64,000 nucleotides of DNA from an uncultured Acidobacteriota bacterium (GTDB lineage Bacteria > Acidobacteriota > Blastocatellia > Pyrinomonadales > Pyrinomonadaceae), in assembly GCA_937859595.1 (NCBI GenBank), contig CALMAH010000013.1, positions 1 through 64,000 of the forward strand, written 5' to 3'. Both the position numbers and the translations under genes were made by a program. Below, piece after piece: positions 10,164-18,819 of the stretch. A model generated the notes under the pieces. That model was not told the DNA's origin, searched no databases, and saw only the letters and a list, made by a program, of their open reading frames with translations. Every line of letters begins with the position of its first letter. Positions within the stretch are counted from its first letter, which is position 1.

Positions 10164-10192
10164 AGCCCGCTTTTTCCTTAATGCAGCGGGCT
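10164..10192. terminator. Inverted repeat between GH15 and pyk
   Basis: AGCCCGC (10164-10170) / GCGGGCT (10186-10192) with a T-rich 15-nt loop, 17 bp before the pyk ATG. There is no T-run after the stem, so it may be a weak terminator, an attenuator, or a chance pair. Confidence 0.35.
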
Positions 10193-10209
10193 GAGATAGA
10201 ATCAACAAA

Positions 10210-11658
10210 ATGAGAAAAGCAAAGATCCTCGCCACACTAGGCCCGGCCTCAAACGACGAGAAAACGATACTCTCGCTAATAAAAGCCGGTGTCAACGCGG
10301 TCAGGATAAACATGTCCCACGGTACTCGGGAAGAACACCAAAAGGCGATCGAGAATGCCCGTGCGGCAGCGCGTGGCATTGCCCAGCCCCTGGCGATCTT
10401 GGTCGATCTGTCGGGGCCGAAGATCCGAACTCGCGGGCTCAAGGGCGGAAAGCCGGTCGAACTGGTTGCCGGCTCGAATTTCACCATCACTGCCCGCGAT
10501 ATCGAGGGCGACTCCACCCAGGTGGCCACGAACTATAACGATCTTCCCGACATGCTGGGGCCCGGGGCAAAGGTACTCATAGACGATGGCGCCATCGAGC
10601 TGGTGGTAGTCTCCGTGAACGGCCCCGACATGCTCTGCAGAGTGGTGGTGGGCGGCTATCTTAACGAACGAAAAGGCATCAACCTTCCAAACACGCATCT
10701 GCCGATTCCTTCGATGACCGAAAAGGACCACCAAGATCTCGAATGGGCAATGGCGCAGAACGTTGACTACATTGCCCTGTCGTTCGTCCGAAGGGCTGAC
10801 GATTGCCGAAACGTCAAGGACCGCATAAAGGCACTCAATACGCGTCGGATGGGCCGCGCCCTTCTTGTGGCCAAGATCGAAAAAGCAGAAGCGATCGAGA
10901 ACCTAGATGAAATAATTGCCGAAACTGACGGTGTAATGGTCGCGCGTGGAGATCTGGGCGTCGAGACCTCGGTCGAACATGTCCCCGTATATCAAAAGCG
11001 GATAATAGAGCGGGCAGTTGCGAATGATAAATTTGTGATAACTGCGACACAGATGCTCCAGTCAATGATCGACAACCCGCAGCCGACACGTGCCGAAGCA
11101 TCAGATGTGGCGAACGCCGTCTGGGACGGCACGGACGCCGTAATGCTCTCGGCCGAAACTGCAACCGGCAGCTATCCCGTAGAGACGATCCTAACAATGG
11201 GTCGCATAATCGATGCCGCTGAAACGATCGGGCCGGAGCAGCTCAAGAAGCCGGTCAAATTCTCCCTACCCCCATCCGGACGGACCAGCCAGGCGCTCTG
11301 TAAGGCCGCAGCCTACGCAGCCAAGGAAGCCGGCACGGAAAAGGTCGCCGTTTTTACCGAATCGGGTTTGATGGCACGCCGTCTCTCATCTTTCAGGTCG
11401 GGACTTCGTACATTTGCACTTACGACATCGCAAAATGCCTGTAACCAACTTGCTTTGATCTGGGGCGTACAGCCGTTTGTTCACGAGATCCCCTGGGCTA
11501 CGCAGGAAATGCTCAAGATCGGTGAGAGGACATTGCTGGAGGCAGGAGTCGTGGAAAACGGCGAACAGTTGATCATGATGGCTGGACGGCTGTCTGGGCT
11601 TGGCCTCTCAAGTTCGGTCATTGCATGGACGATCGGGGAGGATATCCCCAAACGTTAG
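10210..11658 (+). CDS. pyk: Pyruvate kinase
   Basis: 482-aa pyruvate kinase making pyruvate and ATP from phosphoenolpyruvate and ADP. Visible motifs are RINMSHG near the N terminus, VDLSGPKIRTRG, the signature region AKIEKAEAIENLDEI with the catalytic Lys, the metal-binding VARGDLGVE, ITATQMLQSM and the effector-domain entry SAETATGSYPVE. The C-terminal domain (about 355-478) is the usual allosteric alpha/beta domain. Length is standard and all catalytic landmarks are intact, in contrast with the phosphoglycerate mutase homologue at 793-2340. Confidence 0.98.
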   Translation: MRKAKILATLGPASNDEKTILSLIKAGVNAVRINMSHGTREEHQKAIENARAAARGIAQPLAILVDLSGPKIRTRGLKGGKPVELVAGSNFTITARDIEGDSTQVATNYNDLPDMLGPGAKVLIDDGAIELVVVSVNGPDMLCRVVVGGYLNERKGINLPNTHLPIPSMTEKDHQDLEWAMAQNVDYIALSFVRRADDCRNVKDRIKALNTRRMGRALLVAKIEKAEAIENLDEIIAETDGVMVARGDLGVETSVEHVPVYQKRIIERAVANDKFVITATQMLQSMIDNPQPTRAEASDVANAVWDGTDAVMLSAETATGSYPVETILTMGRIIDAAETIGPEQLKKPVKFSLPPSGRTSQALCKAAAYAAKEAGTEKVAVFTESGLMARRLSSFRSGLRTFALTTSQNACNQLALIWGVQPFVHEIPWATQEMLKIGERTLLEAGVVENGEQLIMMAGRLSGLGLSSSVIAWTIGEDIPKR

Positions 11659-11885
11659 GCTTTCCGCATCGTTGCTCCTTCGAAGGCCTGAGTTCGGATC
11701 AAATTTCTTCGTATTAACGATACTTTGAGTGACCTGCAGTTAACCTTGTTATCCGTTCTGCAAGGCGGACAGAAACTTGCGGTCTTGGCGTCTTTACATG
11801 ATCGATCGGAGCCGCACATTAAGCGCTACAAGAAGACAAAGTTCACTTTCAGATGGCTCAATGAATGTTCCAATTTCTTGCTCAG
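11659..11885. other. Convergent spacer, no gene seen
   Basis: Space between the convergent pyk and FMN reductase genes. I see no ORF with a ribosome site and no convincing terminator hairpin, only a short CCTTCGAAGG palindrome near its left end. Confidence 0.5.
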
Positions 11886-12470
11886 CTAGTTTTCGTGGTA
11901 TTTAGAAGGAAGATTCGCCCGTCCCCACCTTAGTGTGCGGCCCATCCAGACCAACTCATCAAAAAATCCGCTCGCGCGTTTTTCGAAAGCCGGATCCGAG
12001 ATCTCGCCGTCTCCGTCGAAAAGCGATCTAACTCGCGGGAAATGAAGGTCAGTGAACGTAACAGTAAGCCCGAGCTCTCGCACCACCGGCAACAGCGATT
12101 CGATCACCCGCGTCCCGCCCCACGGCCCGGCGGAAACCCCGACGAGCCCCACAGCCTTGTGAACGTACTCTTTTAGCAAGGTGTCCAGCACGCTTTTGAG
12201 GATACCCGGGTAGCCGTGATTGTATTCAGGCGCAACTATTATCAGCGCATCGGCCGCGATGACCGCGTCTCGCCACTCCGGAAATAGCTCTCCAAGCGTG
12301 TTGCCCTGATCGTCCTGAGGCATCGCGAAATCTGCGACATCAAAGTACAAAGGAGTAATGTCTTCACGGGCTTCCGCCTGACGGAGAAGCCACCGCGCGA
12401 CCTTTTCGCTTTGTCGTCCTTTTCGGTTGGTACCCAAAAGGATCGGAATGGACAATGAACTCTGCGTCAT
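11886..12470 (-). CDS. NAD(P)H-dependent FMN reductase family protein
   Basis: 194-aa flavodoxin-like oxidoreductase of the NADPH-dependent FMN reductase family. It shows the FMN phosphate-binding loop LLGTNRKGRQSEKVA near the N terminus, the flavin-binding PEYNHGYPGILKSVLD at mid-protein, and GVSAGPWGGTR. Members reduce flavins, quinones, chromate or azo dyes; the substrate is not inferable. The ATG at 12470 shares one base with the TGA of the upstream 92-aa gene (TGATG), so translation is probably coupled. A TTG one codon earlier is less likely. Confidence 0.9.
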   Translation of the reverse strand: MTQSSLSIPILLGTNRKGRQSEKVARWLLRQAEAREDITPLYFDVADFAMPQDDQGNTLGELFPEWRDAVIAADALIIVAPEYNHGYPGILKSVLDTLLKEYVHKAVGLVGVSAGPWGGTRVIESLLPVVRELGLTVTFTDLHFPRVRSLFDGDGEISDPAFEKRASGFFDELVWMGRTLRWGRANLPSKYHEN

Positions 12471-12748
12471 CAACTAAATCCTTCGGCTCCGCTAATTCGT
12501 CCCATTATGCCGTCTTTGCAAAGGTTGCAGGCCAATCCGCGCTCGGTACCGCTTCGTTCGTCAAGATTTTCGTGCACCGTAACCATTGAGCCCAATCCCA
12601 GTCTCGAACGAAGATTCTCGACATCAAGAACTACGTCATAATAGACCCACTCGCGGCAATTGTCAGACCATGCCTGTCCGCGAAATGTCTCGTTTGCGCC
12701 GCTTTCGGTAAGCTCCCGGTCCAGGGCAGAAAGATGTTCACAGACCAT
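12470..12748 (-). CDS. Small conserved hypothetical protein with CxxC
   Basis: 92-aa soluble acidic protein. The central AWSDNCREWVYYDVVLD and the C-terminal CNLCKDG (a CxxC pair) look like conserved features and could bind a metal or act in redox, but I do not recognise a named family. It is coupled by TGATG overlap to the FMN reductase gene, and the SRPBCC-like gene ends 21 bp before it. The three-gene set is probably one operon. Confidence 0.7.
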   Translation of the reverse strand: MVCEHLSALDRELTESGANETFRGQAWSDNCREWVYYDVVLDVENLRSRLGLGSMVTVHENLDERSGTERGLACNLCKDGIMGRISGAEGFS

Positions 12749-12769
12749 ATGATCTTACGCGCAGCCGTA

Positions 12770-13261
12770 CTACGCCTGTTCTGCGCGAAGATAGGCGGCT
12801 ACGTCTTTGATGAACTGATGAACGGACGCCTCCGCGATCCGGTGGCCCACAACCGAATCCATTACTCCGCCAAGGACACCGAGCGGTGGCTCATATCGGC
12901 CGTCAAGATCCAATTGAGTCTCGGTCGCGGTCAGCGGATAAATAAAAAGCTCGGCTCGCATTAGCGGAAAGAGCCTCGGCATAGCAGCCGCTTCCCATTC
13001 CAACTCCAGCTTTGTCTTTGCCGGGGATCTGCCCGAGGCGGGAACCTCCTCTAACGACTTCACTTCTATGGCGATGTCGGTGCCTACCTCGATGCCGCCG
13101 ATGTTCACCCTCAGCTCTGAGGCAAGCGAATTGGCCCGTTCGGCCGCTACCTTGGTAGCATCCCGGAAAACGCCAAGAGCATCGCCAGTCAGCCGCTCGC
13201 GGACCTCTTCATAGGGGAGGTTCACATAATCGTAAACGTGGATTGTCTTTCCTTCGGCCAT
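12770..13261 (-). CDS. SRPBCC-like (START-fold) hypothetical protein
   Basis: 163-aa soluble protein. Its pattern of long beta-strands (IAIEVKSLEEV, TKLELEWEAA, RAELFIYPLTATETQLDLDG) closing with a C-terminal helix (AEASVHQFIKDVAAYLRA) resembles the helix-grip fold of SRPBCC/polyketide-cyclase-like ligand-binding proteins. This is a structural guess from the alternating pattern, not a motif hit. It leads the probable three-gene operon with the 92-aa protein and the FMN reductase. Confidence 0.6.
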   Translation of the reverse strand: MAEGKTIHVYDYVNLPYEEVRERLTGDALGVFRDATKVAAERANSLASELRVNIGGIEVGTDIAIEVKSLEEVPASGRSPAKTKLELEWEAAAMPRLFPLMRAELFIYPLTATETQLDLDGRYEPPLGVLGGVMDSVVGHRIAEASVHQFIKDVAAYLRAEQA

Positions 13262-13297
13262 AGAATTCTTGTGACGACCGGGTAAAGCGCCGATCTG

Positions 13298-14092
13298 TTA
13301 CTTGGAATCGCGTTTGCCCTGCCGACGTTTGTTCATCGACGAAACATGCGAGAGCTTTTTCTTGACACCGCTGCGGGCGATCCGCGATTGCTCGACCCTT
13401 CGAACCGGATCAGGCTTGCGCGCGGCTTCCTGCGGAGACTGGACCGTATCTATCTCCTCCGTTACAGCCGCTTTCGAGGCAAATGTCGCCTTCGCCGAAC
13501 GCGTCGAGGCATTTGTTTTCGGCTTTACCCCGGTCCTGCTAACAGCCGATGAGGCAAGAAGTTTCCCGGATCTCGCGGCCTTTTTTTCCGTGTCGCCATC
13601 AGCTTTTTTCGCCGCCGACTTTTTAGGCGATACTTTTCCTTTCTTGCCGGCCGGGGCCGGAGCCGGAGCGTTGGCCTGCTTCTTTACCTTCTTTAACTTT
13701 TGCTTTACTGAAGTGCGATCTGCCCGCGTCTTTATGTTCTTGTCGGTCTTTGTCGGCTTCTTAGCTGCCGGCCTCGCTTTTGCTTTTGCATCGTCGGCTT
13801 CGATCTTTTCAAGCCGGGCAACGAAGACATCATGAACCTCGGCAAAAAGCTCAGCCTTTTCACGGCTGCGGTCGGCAGGAGCGGCACCGCGGGTCTTCGT
13901 TTTTGCCTGCTTTGATCGCACCTGAGTTCGCTTTAGGTCTCGCAACTTGTCTCGCAGGGTTCGGCTGCGTTTTACAAGGCTTCGAAGCTCTTTTGCCGAC
14001 AGCTTGCCAAGCTTTGGCGGACGGGCCATATCATATATTTCCAGTTCCCTGGCGTTGGTCAGGTCCTTTGCCTGATTTCTGTTGAATTTCAT
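13298..14092 (-). CDS. Lysine/alanine-rich histone H1-like basic protein
   Basis: About 264 aa from the ATG at 14092; the upstream 42 residues of the longer frame look non-coding. Residues about 1-75 form a charged helical domain with conserved-looking ARPPKLGKLSAKELRSL. The remainder is low-complexity, rich in Lys, Ala, Pro and Arg (repeated AKK, KKVKK, PAPAPAGKKGK), resembling eukaryotic H1 tails and bacterial Hc1/AlgP-type DNA-binding tails. The likely role is nucleic acid binding, but this rests on composition only. It could also be a ribosome-associated factor. Monocistronic, with no ribosome-binding site that I can recognise. Confidence 0.65.
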   Translation of the reverse strand: MKFNRNQAKDLTNARELEIYDMARPPKLGKLSAKELRSLVKRSRTLRDKLRDLKRTQVRSKQAKTKTRGAAPADRSREKAELFAEVHDVFVARLEKIEADDAKAKARPAAKKPTKTDKNIKTRADRTSVKQKLKKVKKQANAPAPAPAGKKGKVSPKKSAAKKADGDTEKKAARSGKLLASSAVSRTGVKPKTNASTRSAKATFASKAAVTEEIDTVQSPQEAARKPDPVRRVEQSRIARSGVKKKLSHVSSMNKRRQGKRDSK

Positions 14093-14288
14093 ATACGAAT
14101 TATCATACCTAGACCATACGCGAATTCCAATCGCAGCCGCGTTCCAACAGAGATCCCTCGAATGCCCTGGAAGGGTCGCGCCAGAGAAGGAACGTGGAGA
14201 TCCGCGATGTGCCTCCATCTAATGTGGGACGGCCCAGCCCTGAACCCGAGAGGTTGGGATAAGAATTGGATCGCTTAATTCAGTCAGC

Positions 14289-15323
14289 TCATTCAACGTT
14301 CAACACCTGAGCCACGGTCTCTTTCTTCAATCCTCTATCTTTGCGGTTGTTGTAATCAGCGGGAGAGATCTGTGGGTCGCGCCAAGCGTCGAGATGCCCT
14401 ACCTGATGAACGCACTGAATAGTGCACGTGGGTGCACACCATTTTTCTGTGATGTACTCGCGCTCCATATCTTCGCGTGTGTATTCGAGAAGCGGTATGC
14501 CCGGAGTACCCCGCTGTTGTGAGCACCAGCTAACGATCCCACCCTCGTCGACATATAGATAGCGAGCACCGGCACGGCAACGCCAATCGTATTCGCCTCC
14601 CTCAACCAGTTTGTCCTGAAACCAGTTCCAGCGGGCATAGGAACGCGCACCCTTTGCCTTGATCTCTTTATAAACTTCCTTTTCGCGGTCGGTGAGGCCC
14701 TTGTTCAAGCCCATATCGTCGTGGATAACGCCGACGGTCGATGAAAAACCGAGCTCGCGGGCTCGGTTCGCGATAATGAGTGCTTCTTCGGGATTTGCAA
14801 CGCCGCCGCCGACAACAGAATTTATGTTGACCTTGAATCTTGCGTGGTCACGGAGGTTTACGAGTTTTGTGTCGAGCACCTTCAGGCTTTTCTTGGAAAC
14901 GTCGTCCGGTGTCACATTGTCGATCGAGATCTGAAGATAATCGAGCCCCGCCTGGTTGAGCTTCTTGATCTTTTCAACCTGAAAATAATAGCCATTTGAT
15001 ATCAATCCCGCGATCATCCCATGATGGCGAATGCGGGCGATTATCTCGTATATCTCCGGGTGCATCATCGGCTCGCCGCCCGAGATCGTGACTACCGATG
15101 TACCGAACTCGGCAAGCTTATCGATACGCTCGAGCATTGTGTCGATGGGCACCGGATCGCTTGTCTTGTCATATTCGTTGCAATAGGTGCAAGATAGATT
15201 ACACCGCCGCATAGGCACGATGTGCACCAACACCGGATGCCTTGTCGAGGCAAACGCCCTCACTGTGTGGCGGACACCTCGTGTAAATCTGCTAAAACTG
15301 CTCGCCTTTGGCATGTCGTTCAA
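14289..15323 (-). CDS. Radical SAM protein with SPASM/Twitch-like auxiliary cluster
   Basis: 344-aa radical SAM enzyme. The SAM-cluster motif CNLSCTYC (Cys41, Cys45, Cys48) follows a basic N terminus; [10 protein letters not shown] at 81-90 is the SAM-binding GGE motif. The C terminus has Cys249 followed by GX4C ending at Cys267, then Cys296/Cys300/Cys304 (CX3CX3C) and a His-rich tail, consistent with an auxiliary Fe-S cluster of the SPASM or Twitch kind. Such enzymes modify peptides, sugars or lipids. No candidate precursor peptide gene lies beside it and the substrate is unknown. An HpnH-type hopanoid role was considered but the motifs do not match. Confidence 0.85.
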   Translation of the reverse strand: MNDMPKASSFSRFTRGVRHTVRAFASTRHPVLVHIVPMRRCNLSCTYCNEYDKTSDPVPIDTMLERIDKLAEFGTSVVTISGGEPMMHPEIYEIIARIRHHGMIAGLISNGYYFQVEKIKKLNQAGLDYLQISIDNVTPDDVSKKSLKVLDTKLVNLRDHARFKVNINSVVGGGVANPEEALIIANRARELGFSSTVGVIHDDMGLNKGLTDREKEVYKEIKAKGARSYARWNWFQDKLVEGGEYDWRCRAGARYLYVDEGGIVSWCSQQRGTPGIPLLEYTREDMEREYITEKWCAPTCTIQCVHQVGHLDAWRDPQISPADYNNRKDRGLKKETVAQVLNVE

Positions 15324-15431
15324 TATCGAGCCGAGATCCTGGGGTCTGTTGCGAGAGATCCCGTCAACACTTATCCTGCGACGATCAAACCCCTTATTAT
15401 ATTGCCCTTAAAACTACTTATCAAACCCATT

Positions 15432-15461
15432 GAAAAGGCCCCGGGGGCTATGCCCGAGGCC
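15432..15461 (-). terminator. Terminator after the LolA-like gene
   Basis: Stem GGCCCCGGG (15437-15445) / CCCGAGGCC (15453-15461) with one imperfect pair and a 7-nt loop, followed on the minus strand by TTTT. It lies 21 bp past the LolA-like stop. Confidence 0.75.
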
Positions 15462-15482
15462 GATCGTAGTTGAAAATTCTCC

Positions 15483-16172
15483 TTATGCTTTGACTATCTT
15501 GGTCCCTCTCGGGAGGTTTATTTTGAACTCGGAACCGTTTATGGTCACATTTTTCCTTATTCCCGAAAGAAGGATGGTCGTCGTATCATCGTTGCTCTCG
15601 ACGATCTTTGTCTGCACCGGCATCCCGTCGCTGTCCACCCAAACCTCGGCATGCTTATAGCCCGAAGCCGACTTAGGAGTCATTTTCAAATGCCATGTCC
15701 TGACGCCTCCCTTGATCGTGGCCTCTCCGAGATAAATAACAGAAAAGTTCTGGCGAAGCTGGGCGCGAGACATATTCAGAAATTGGAGAGCAGAACCCGC
15801 ACGCGGATTCCCCCTCCGTGCTTTGTCAACATTCCCTGTAAATGCCTGTCGCAAACGCGGCCGGAAAATAATGTATTCTTTATTAACTATCGCCATCGAT
15901 TCGTCCGGGTTTCTCCAATCGATACGGACAAAGGGATCTCTGTTTCTCTGCGGAAGATATGCTACCGTACCGTTGAGGGTGTCGGTTTCATTGATCTGCG
16001 AATTAAATTTGACCATCTCCACGTTCGCTCTCAGCGAGGTGAGGCTCTTGTTGTGGTCGTCCATACGTTTCAGTATCGTATTAATAACATCCTGGCCCTG
16101 AACATCGCCCGAAACAAACAGAATGAACCCAAAGGCAACGAACAAAGGAAAAACTCGATAGATATTTCTCAT
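15483..16172 (-). CDS. LolA-like outer-membrane lipoprotein-sorting protein
   Basis: 229-aa periplasmic protein from the ATG at 16172, which has a good ribosome site (AGGAG, 8 bp spacing); the longer frame has none. A signal peptide ends near VQGQ (about residue 27). The mature part follows the LolA/LolB half-barrel pattern: SLRANVEMVKF, then strands with RNPDESMAIVNKEYIIF, and a C-terminal LPRGTKIVK. The group shuttles lipoproteins from the inner membrane to the outer membrane. It is last of four genes with a lipoprotein, a LolD-type ATPase and a small membrane protein. The cluster lacks a LolCE-type permease. Confidence 0.82.
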   Translation of the reverse strand: MRNIYRVFPLFVAFGFILFVSGDVQGQDVINTILKRMDDHNKSLTSLRANVEMVKFNSQINETDTLNGTVAYLPQRNRDPFVRIDWRNPDESMAIVNKEYIIFRPRLRQAFTGNVDKARRGNPRAGSALQFLNMSRAQLRQNFSVIYLGEATIKGGVRTWHLKMTPKSASGYKHAEVWVDSDGMPVQTKIVESNDDTTTILLSGIRKNVTINGSEFKINLPRGTKIVKA

Positions 16173-16225
16173 AAAAATCAATCTCCTGAGCAAAACCGGG
16201 CATTGCAGCTGCCCGGTGACGCCCT

Positions 16226-16528
16226 CTAACGTATCTCTATCTCGTAGATCGTCTCGCCCCGAGCATTCGTCTTCTCCCGTGTTTCGACGATCTCTGCATT
16301 CGGTTCTCCGCTTAGTTCCCGAACGCGTCTCAACAGCACGTCGCGGTCTGCAGAAAAGTCCTCGGCTTTGACGATAAGCCGTGAGGTCCGGGTTGCAAGT
16401 CTTTCTTTGCTATCAAAGCATGACCGAGGCGTCAGGAATATAAATGCGACTATGAGCAGGCAAAAAACGACGTATATTGATGTCTCACGCCCAAAGTCCC
16501 ACAAGATAAACCGTCGAAAGACTCCCAT
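16226..16528 (-). CDS. Small single-pass membrane protein, unknown
   Basis: 100-aa protein with an N-terminal basic stretch, one transmembrane helix (about residues 18-33) and a charged extracytoplasmic or cytoplasmic tail of about 65 residues (TSRLIVKAEDFSADRD, ETIYEIEIR). No family recognised. It lies between the LolD-type ATPase and LolA-like genes with gaps of 27 and 53 bp, so it is probably an operon member and may be an accessory of that system. Confidence 0.65.
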   Translation of the reverse strand: MGVFRRFILWDFGRETSIYVVFCLLIVAFIFLTPRSCFDSKERLATRTSRLIVKAEDFSADRDVLLRRVRELSGEPNAEIVETREKTNARGETIYEIEIR

Positions 16529-16555
16529 CAGAATATCCGATCACCGCTCGGCCGA

Positions 16556-17233
16556 TCAATTATCTACTATCTGCCCGTCCAGCATTCTTATGGTACGCGA
16601 ACAGACCGCCGCAGCCTCAGGATTGTGCGTGATCATTATGATCGTCTGGTTAAACTGTTCGTTCAGCTTTTTGAACATTTCCAAGACTATCTGCGAGTTC
16701 TCCGTGTCGAGATTTCCCGTCGGCTCGTCAGCTAGAATTATCGCCGGGTTGTTCACGATCGCCCTCGCAAGCGCAACGCGTTGCTGCTCGCCGCCGGACA
16801 TTTCCAGCGGTTTGTGATGCATTTTACCTTCTAGCCTCAAGAGCCGCAATACCTCGCGCCGCCGTTCGCCGTCACTGGCGCCGTTTCCAGTGTGGATCTT
16901 TTCCGCCAGTTTCAAGTTTCCCTCTGCCGTCAAGGTGGGGAAAAGATTGAATCTCTGAAACACAAATCCTATCTTCCGGCGGCGAATATCCGTACGCTGT
17001 GCGTCGGAGACTTTTGAGAGATCTTCGCCGTCAATATGAATGGTCCCGCTAGTTGGGCTCAGCAACCCTCCAAGCAGATGGAGGAGCGTCGACTTTCCGC
17101 AGCCCGATGGCCCCATGATGGCCACGAACTCGCCCTGCTCCACACCCAGACTGACCCCGCGCAACGCCGGAACCTGCATCTTCCCTATCCTGTAGGTCTT
17201 GGTTAGATCTTCTGTACTGACTATTTCTTTCAT
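16556..17233 (-). CDS. ABC transporter ATPase, LolD/MacB type
   Basis: About 225-aa ATPase of the LolD/MacB/FtsE branch. It has the Walker [10 protein letters not shown] at about 41-49, the Q-loop [13 protein letters not shown], the signature MSGGEQQR (Met replaces the usual Leu), the Walker [13 protein letters not shown] and the switch His in MITHNPE. It should power a mechanotransmission-type FtsX/LolE permease, but none is adjacent; the nearest FtsX-fold permease is at 47509-48609. ATG at 17233 is preferred over the TTG one codon upstream. It starts 9 bp after the upstream lipoprotein gene. Confidence 0.92.
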   Translation of the reverse strand: MKEIVSTEDLTKTYRIGKMQVPALRGVSLGVEQGEFVAIMGPSGCGKSTLLHLLGGLLSPTSGTIHIDGEDLSKVSDAQRTDIRRRKIGFVFQRFNLFPTLTAEGNLKLAEKIHTGNGASDGERRREVLRLLRLEGKMHHKPLEMSGGEQQRVALARAIVNNPAIILADEPTGNLDTENSQIVLEMFKKLNEQFNQTIIMITHNPEAAAVCSRTIRMLDGQIVDN

Positions 17234-17242
17234 CAATGAATT

Positions 17243-18304
17243 CTACTGAGCGCGGGTCACTGTTGTAGTCGGTTTCTGAGACTGTGCATTAACCTCCTGC
17301 AGCTTACGGTCGAGATCTACTTCCTCCAATCCCCAGCTGTTCTCAAGCAGGAACGCAGTCGTGGGGTACGTTCTGCCGATCGTAACCGATTCCGGCGATT
17401 GGTATGTCAGCCGCATCGAATATTTTTCCTGCGGCCGCGTGACTATTATCTGGAGCGGAAGCCGCTCAAACCCACTTCCGTTCGTCAATTTGCCTTCGCG
17501 GCCATAGACAATGTCCGATTCGATCTCGCCGCTACCGTTGAATATCTGTTGGCGTGCCAAGCGAATACCGCCGACGCGGTCAAACCAGAACCGGCGTTCG
17601 ATCTTCAATTCCCCGCCCGCTCCGCGAACATATTCATCGAGCAGATAATAACCTCGATTCACTATCCGAAGCGGCGATTTACGCGGCTGGTTCAGATCTT
17701 CCTCTATCTGAAATATCGTGCTTTTCGTATAAACATTCCCGTCCGCGATCGGCCTTACGAGCATCGCGTCGGTAAAGTGCTGCGGCCTGAGGTTCGCAAA
17801 AGCATTTACGTTCTGACGGATCTCGCCGTTGCCTTCCGCCCCTTCCAGTTCACGCTGCAGCTTCGAATAATCTGCATGGTTCGAGCCCATAACGAAGCGC
17901 TTATATCGCCCGCTGCCTCCATCCTGCAAAATGGCAACACGAAACCTCTCTCCATCAGAGGTCATTTGCGCAACATCGGTCTTGATCACGGGGACCTTAA
18001 CTTTCAGCAGAATACTGGCCGGTCTTTGAACGACAACCTCACCGTCCGCCGACCGATAGACCTCTTTGCTGCCAAACTGGGCAAACGAATTGTCCTCGAA
18101 CTTGAGGTCCATAAAGGCCCGCATGGACTCAACACTCGCAAACCTGTCGACCTCCGACATCAGGAAAGCTTGCGTCGAGATCTCGGTCTTCAAAAGCGTC
18201 GGCGTCTTGCTTTCTTTCTTTACAATGTTGCACCCGGAAACGAAGAGCGTTGCGAAAATAAATATGTATGAAAGCGATCTGAGACCGCGCTTCGTGTTTA
18301 ACAT
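17243..18304 (-). CDS. Putative lipoprotein, LolA/DUF4292-like
   Basis: About 353-aa lipoprotein with a signal and lipobox FVSGC within the first 30 residues. The mature region is mostly beta: VESMRAFMDLKFEDNS, ASILLKVKVPVIKTDVAQMTSDGERFRV, then WFDRVGGIRLARQQIF and a C-terminal extension ending in Thr-rich residues. The strand pattern recalls LolA or DUF4292 half-barrels that bind acyl chains, which fits the neighbouring LolD-type ATPase and LolA-like gene; this is inference. The start is uncertain: ATG 18304 directly abuts GGGAG, ATG 18346 has no clear ribosome site. Confidence 0.7.
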   Translation of the reverse strand: MLNTKRGLRSLSYIFIFATLFVSGCNIVKKESKTPTLLKTEISTQAFLMSEVDRFASVESMRAFMDLKFEDNSFAQFGSKEVYRSADGEVVVQRPASILLKVKVPVIKTDVAQMTSDGERFRVAILQDGGSGRYKRFVMGSNHADYSKLQRELEGAEGNGEIRQNVNAFANLRPQHFTDAMLVRPIADGNVYTKSTIFQIEEDLNQPRKSPLRIVNRGYYLLDEYVRGAGGELKIERRFWFDRVGGIRLARQQIFNGSGEIESDIVYGREGKLTNGSGFERLPLQIIVTRPQEKYSMRLTYQSPESVTIGRTYPTTAFLLENSWGLEEVDLDRKLQEVNAQSQKPTTTVTRAQ

Positions 18305-18425
18305 CTCCCGTTTCTGATGACGGACGCAATTTCGATGTTGTCCCATAAAAGATCAGGAAAAACAGATACAGGGTTCAAACCCCTAATCATATCATTCAGA
18401 TTTCGCTATTCCTAACGAATTAGAA

Positions 18426-18461
18426 ACGCGGATCCCCGGGAGAGAGCCCCAGGGTCCGCGT
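18426..18461 (-). terminator. Likely terminator of the respiratory block
   Basis: Stem ACGCGGATCC (18426-18435) / GGGTCCGCGT (18452-18461), ten pairs with one G-T wobble, loop 16 nt, followed on the minus strand by TTTC. It lies 25 bp past the last cytochrome oxidase gene. Confidence 0.6.
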
Positions 18462-18485
18462 AAGAGAAAAAGTAATTTTGATCAA

Positions 18486-18809
18486 TTATCCCGCGAAATT
18501 GCCTACGTCGCGGGTCAGGTAGTCCTGCATTGTAAATGCGAACATTATCGCCAGCCAGAAGAAACTTGCGATGGCAGAAAGCCAGATCAAGCGGGGGCTC
18601 CAGCGGACGTGCATAAAATAAAGCATTACGAATGTCATCTTCGTAAAGGCGATAGCCAAGGCAAGAAGCGTATTAGCTCCGGGAAATACCGAGTCCAAGT
18701 CCCAAAATGAAACTACATAGGTCAGCCAAGTGCCGACGACAAGGATCAGAAAAACGGCCGTGTAGCCGGGCAGCCCAATGTGTGCGTGTTCACTATGATT
18801 ATCAGACAT
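18486..18809 (-). CDS. ctaF: Cytochrome c oxidase subunit IV (caa3 type)
   Basis: 107-aa membrane protein with three predicted transmembrane helices and the prokaryotic subunit IV pattern: His-rich N terminus, TKMTFVMLYFMHVRWS in the second helix, and a short C-terminal tail. It is an assembly or stability subunit of the A-type haem-copper oxidase. Its start lies 10 bp after subunit III, in the usual gene order. Confidence 0.88.
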   Translation of the reverse strand: MSDNHSEHAHIGLPGYTAVFLILVVGTWLTYVVSFWDLDSVFPGANTLLALAIAFTKMTFVMLYFMHVRWSPRLIWLSAIASFFWLAIMFAFTMQDYLTRDVGNFAG

Positions 18810-18819
18810 GATTCTCTAC

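Noticed and set aside
17399-18271. Long plus-strand open frame (290 codons)
   Set aside because: Antisense of the lipoprotein gene, lacks a ribosome site and reads as compositionally odd text.
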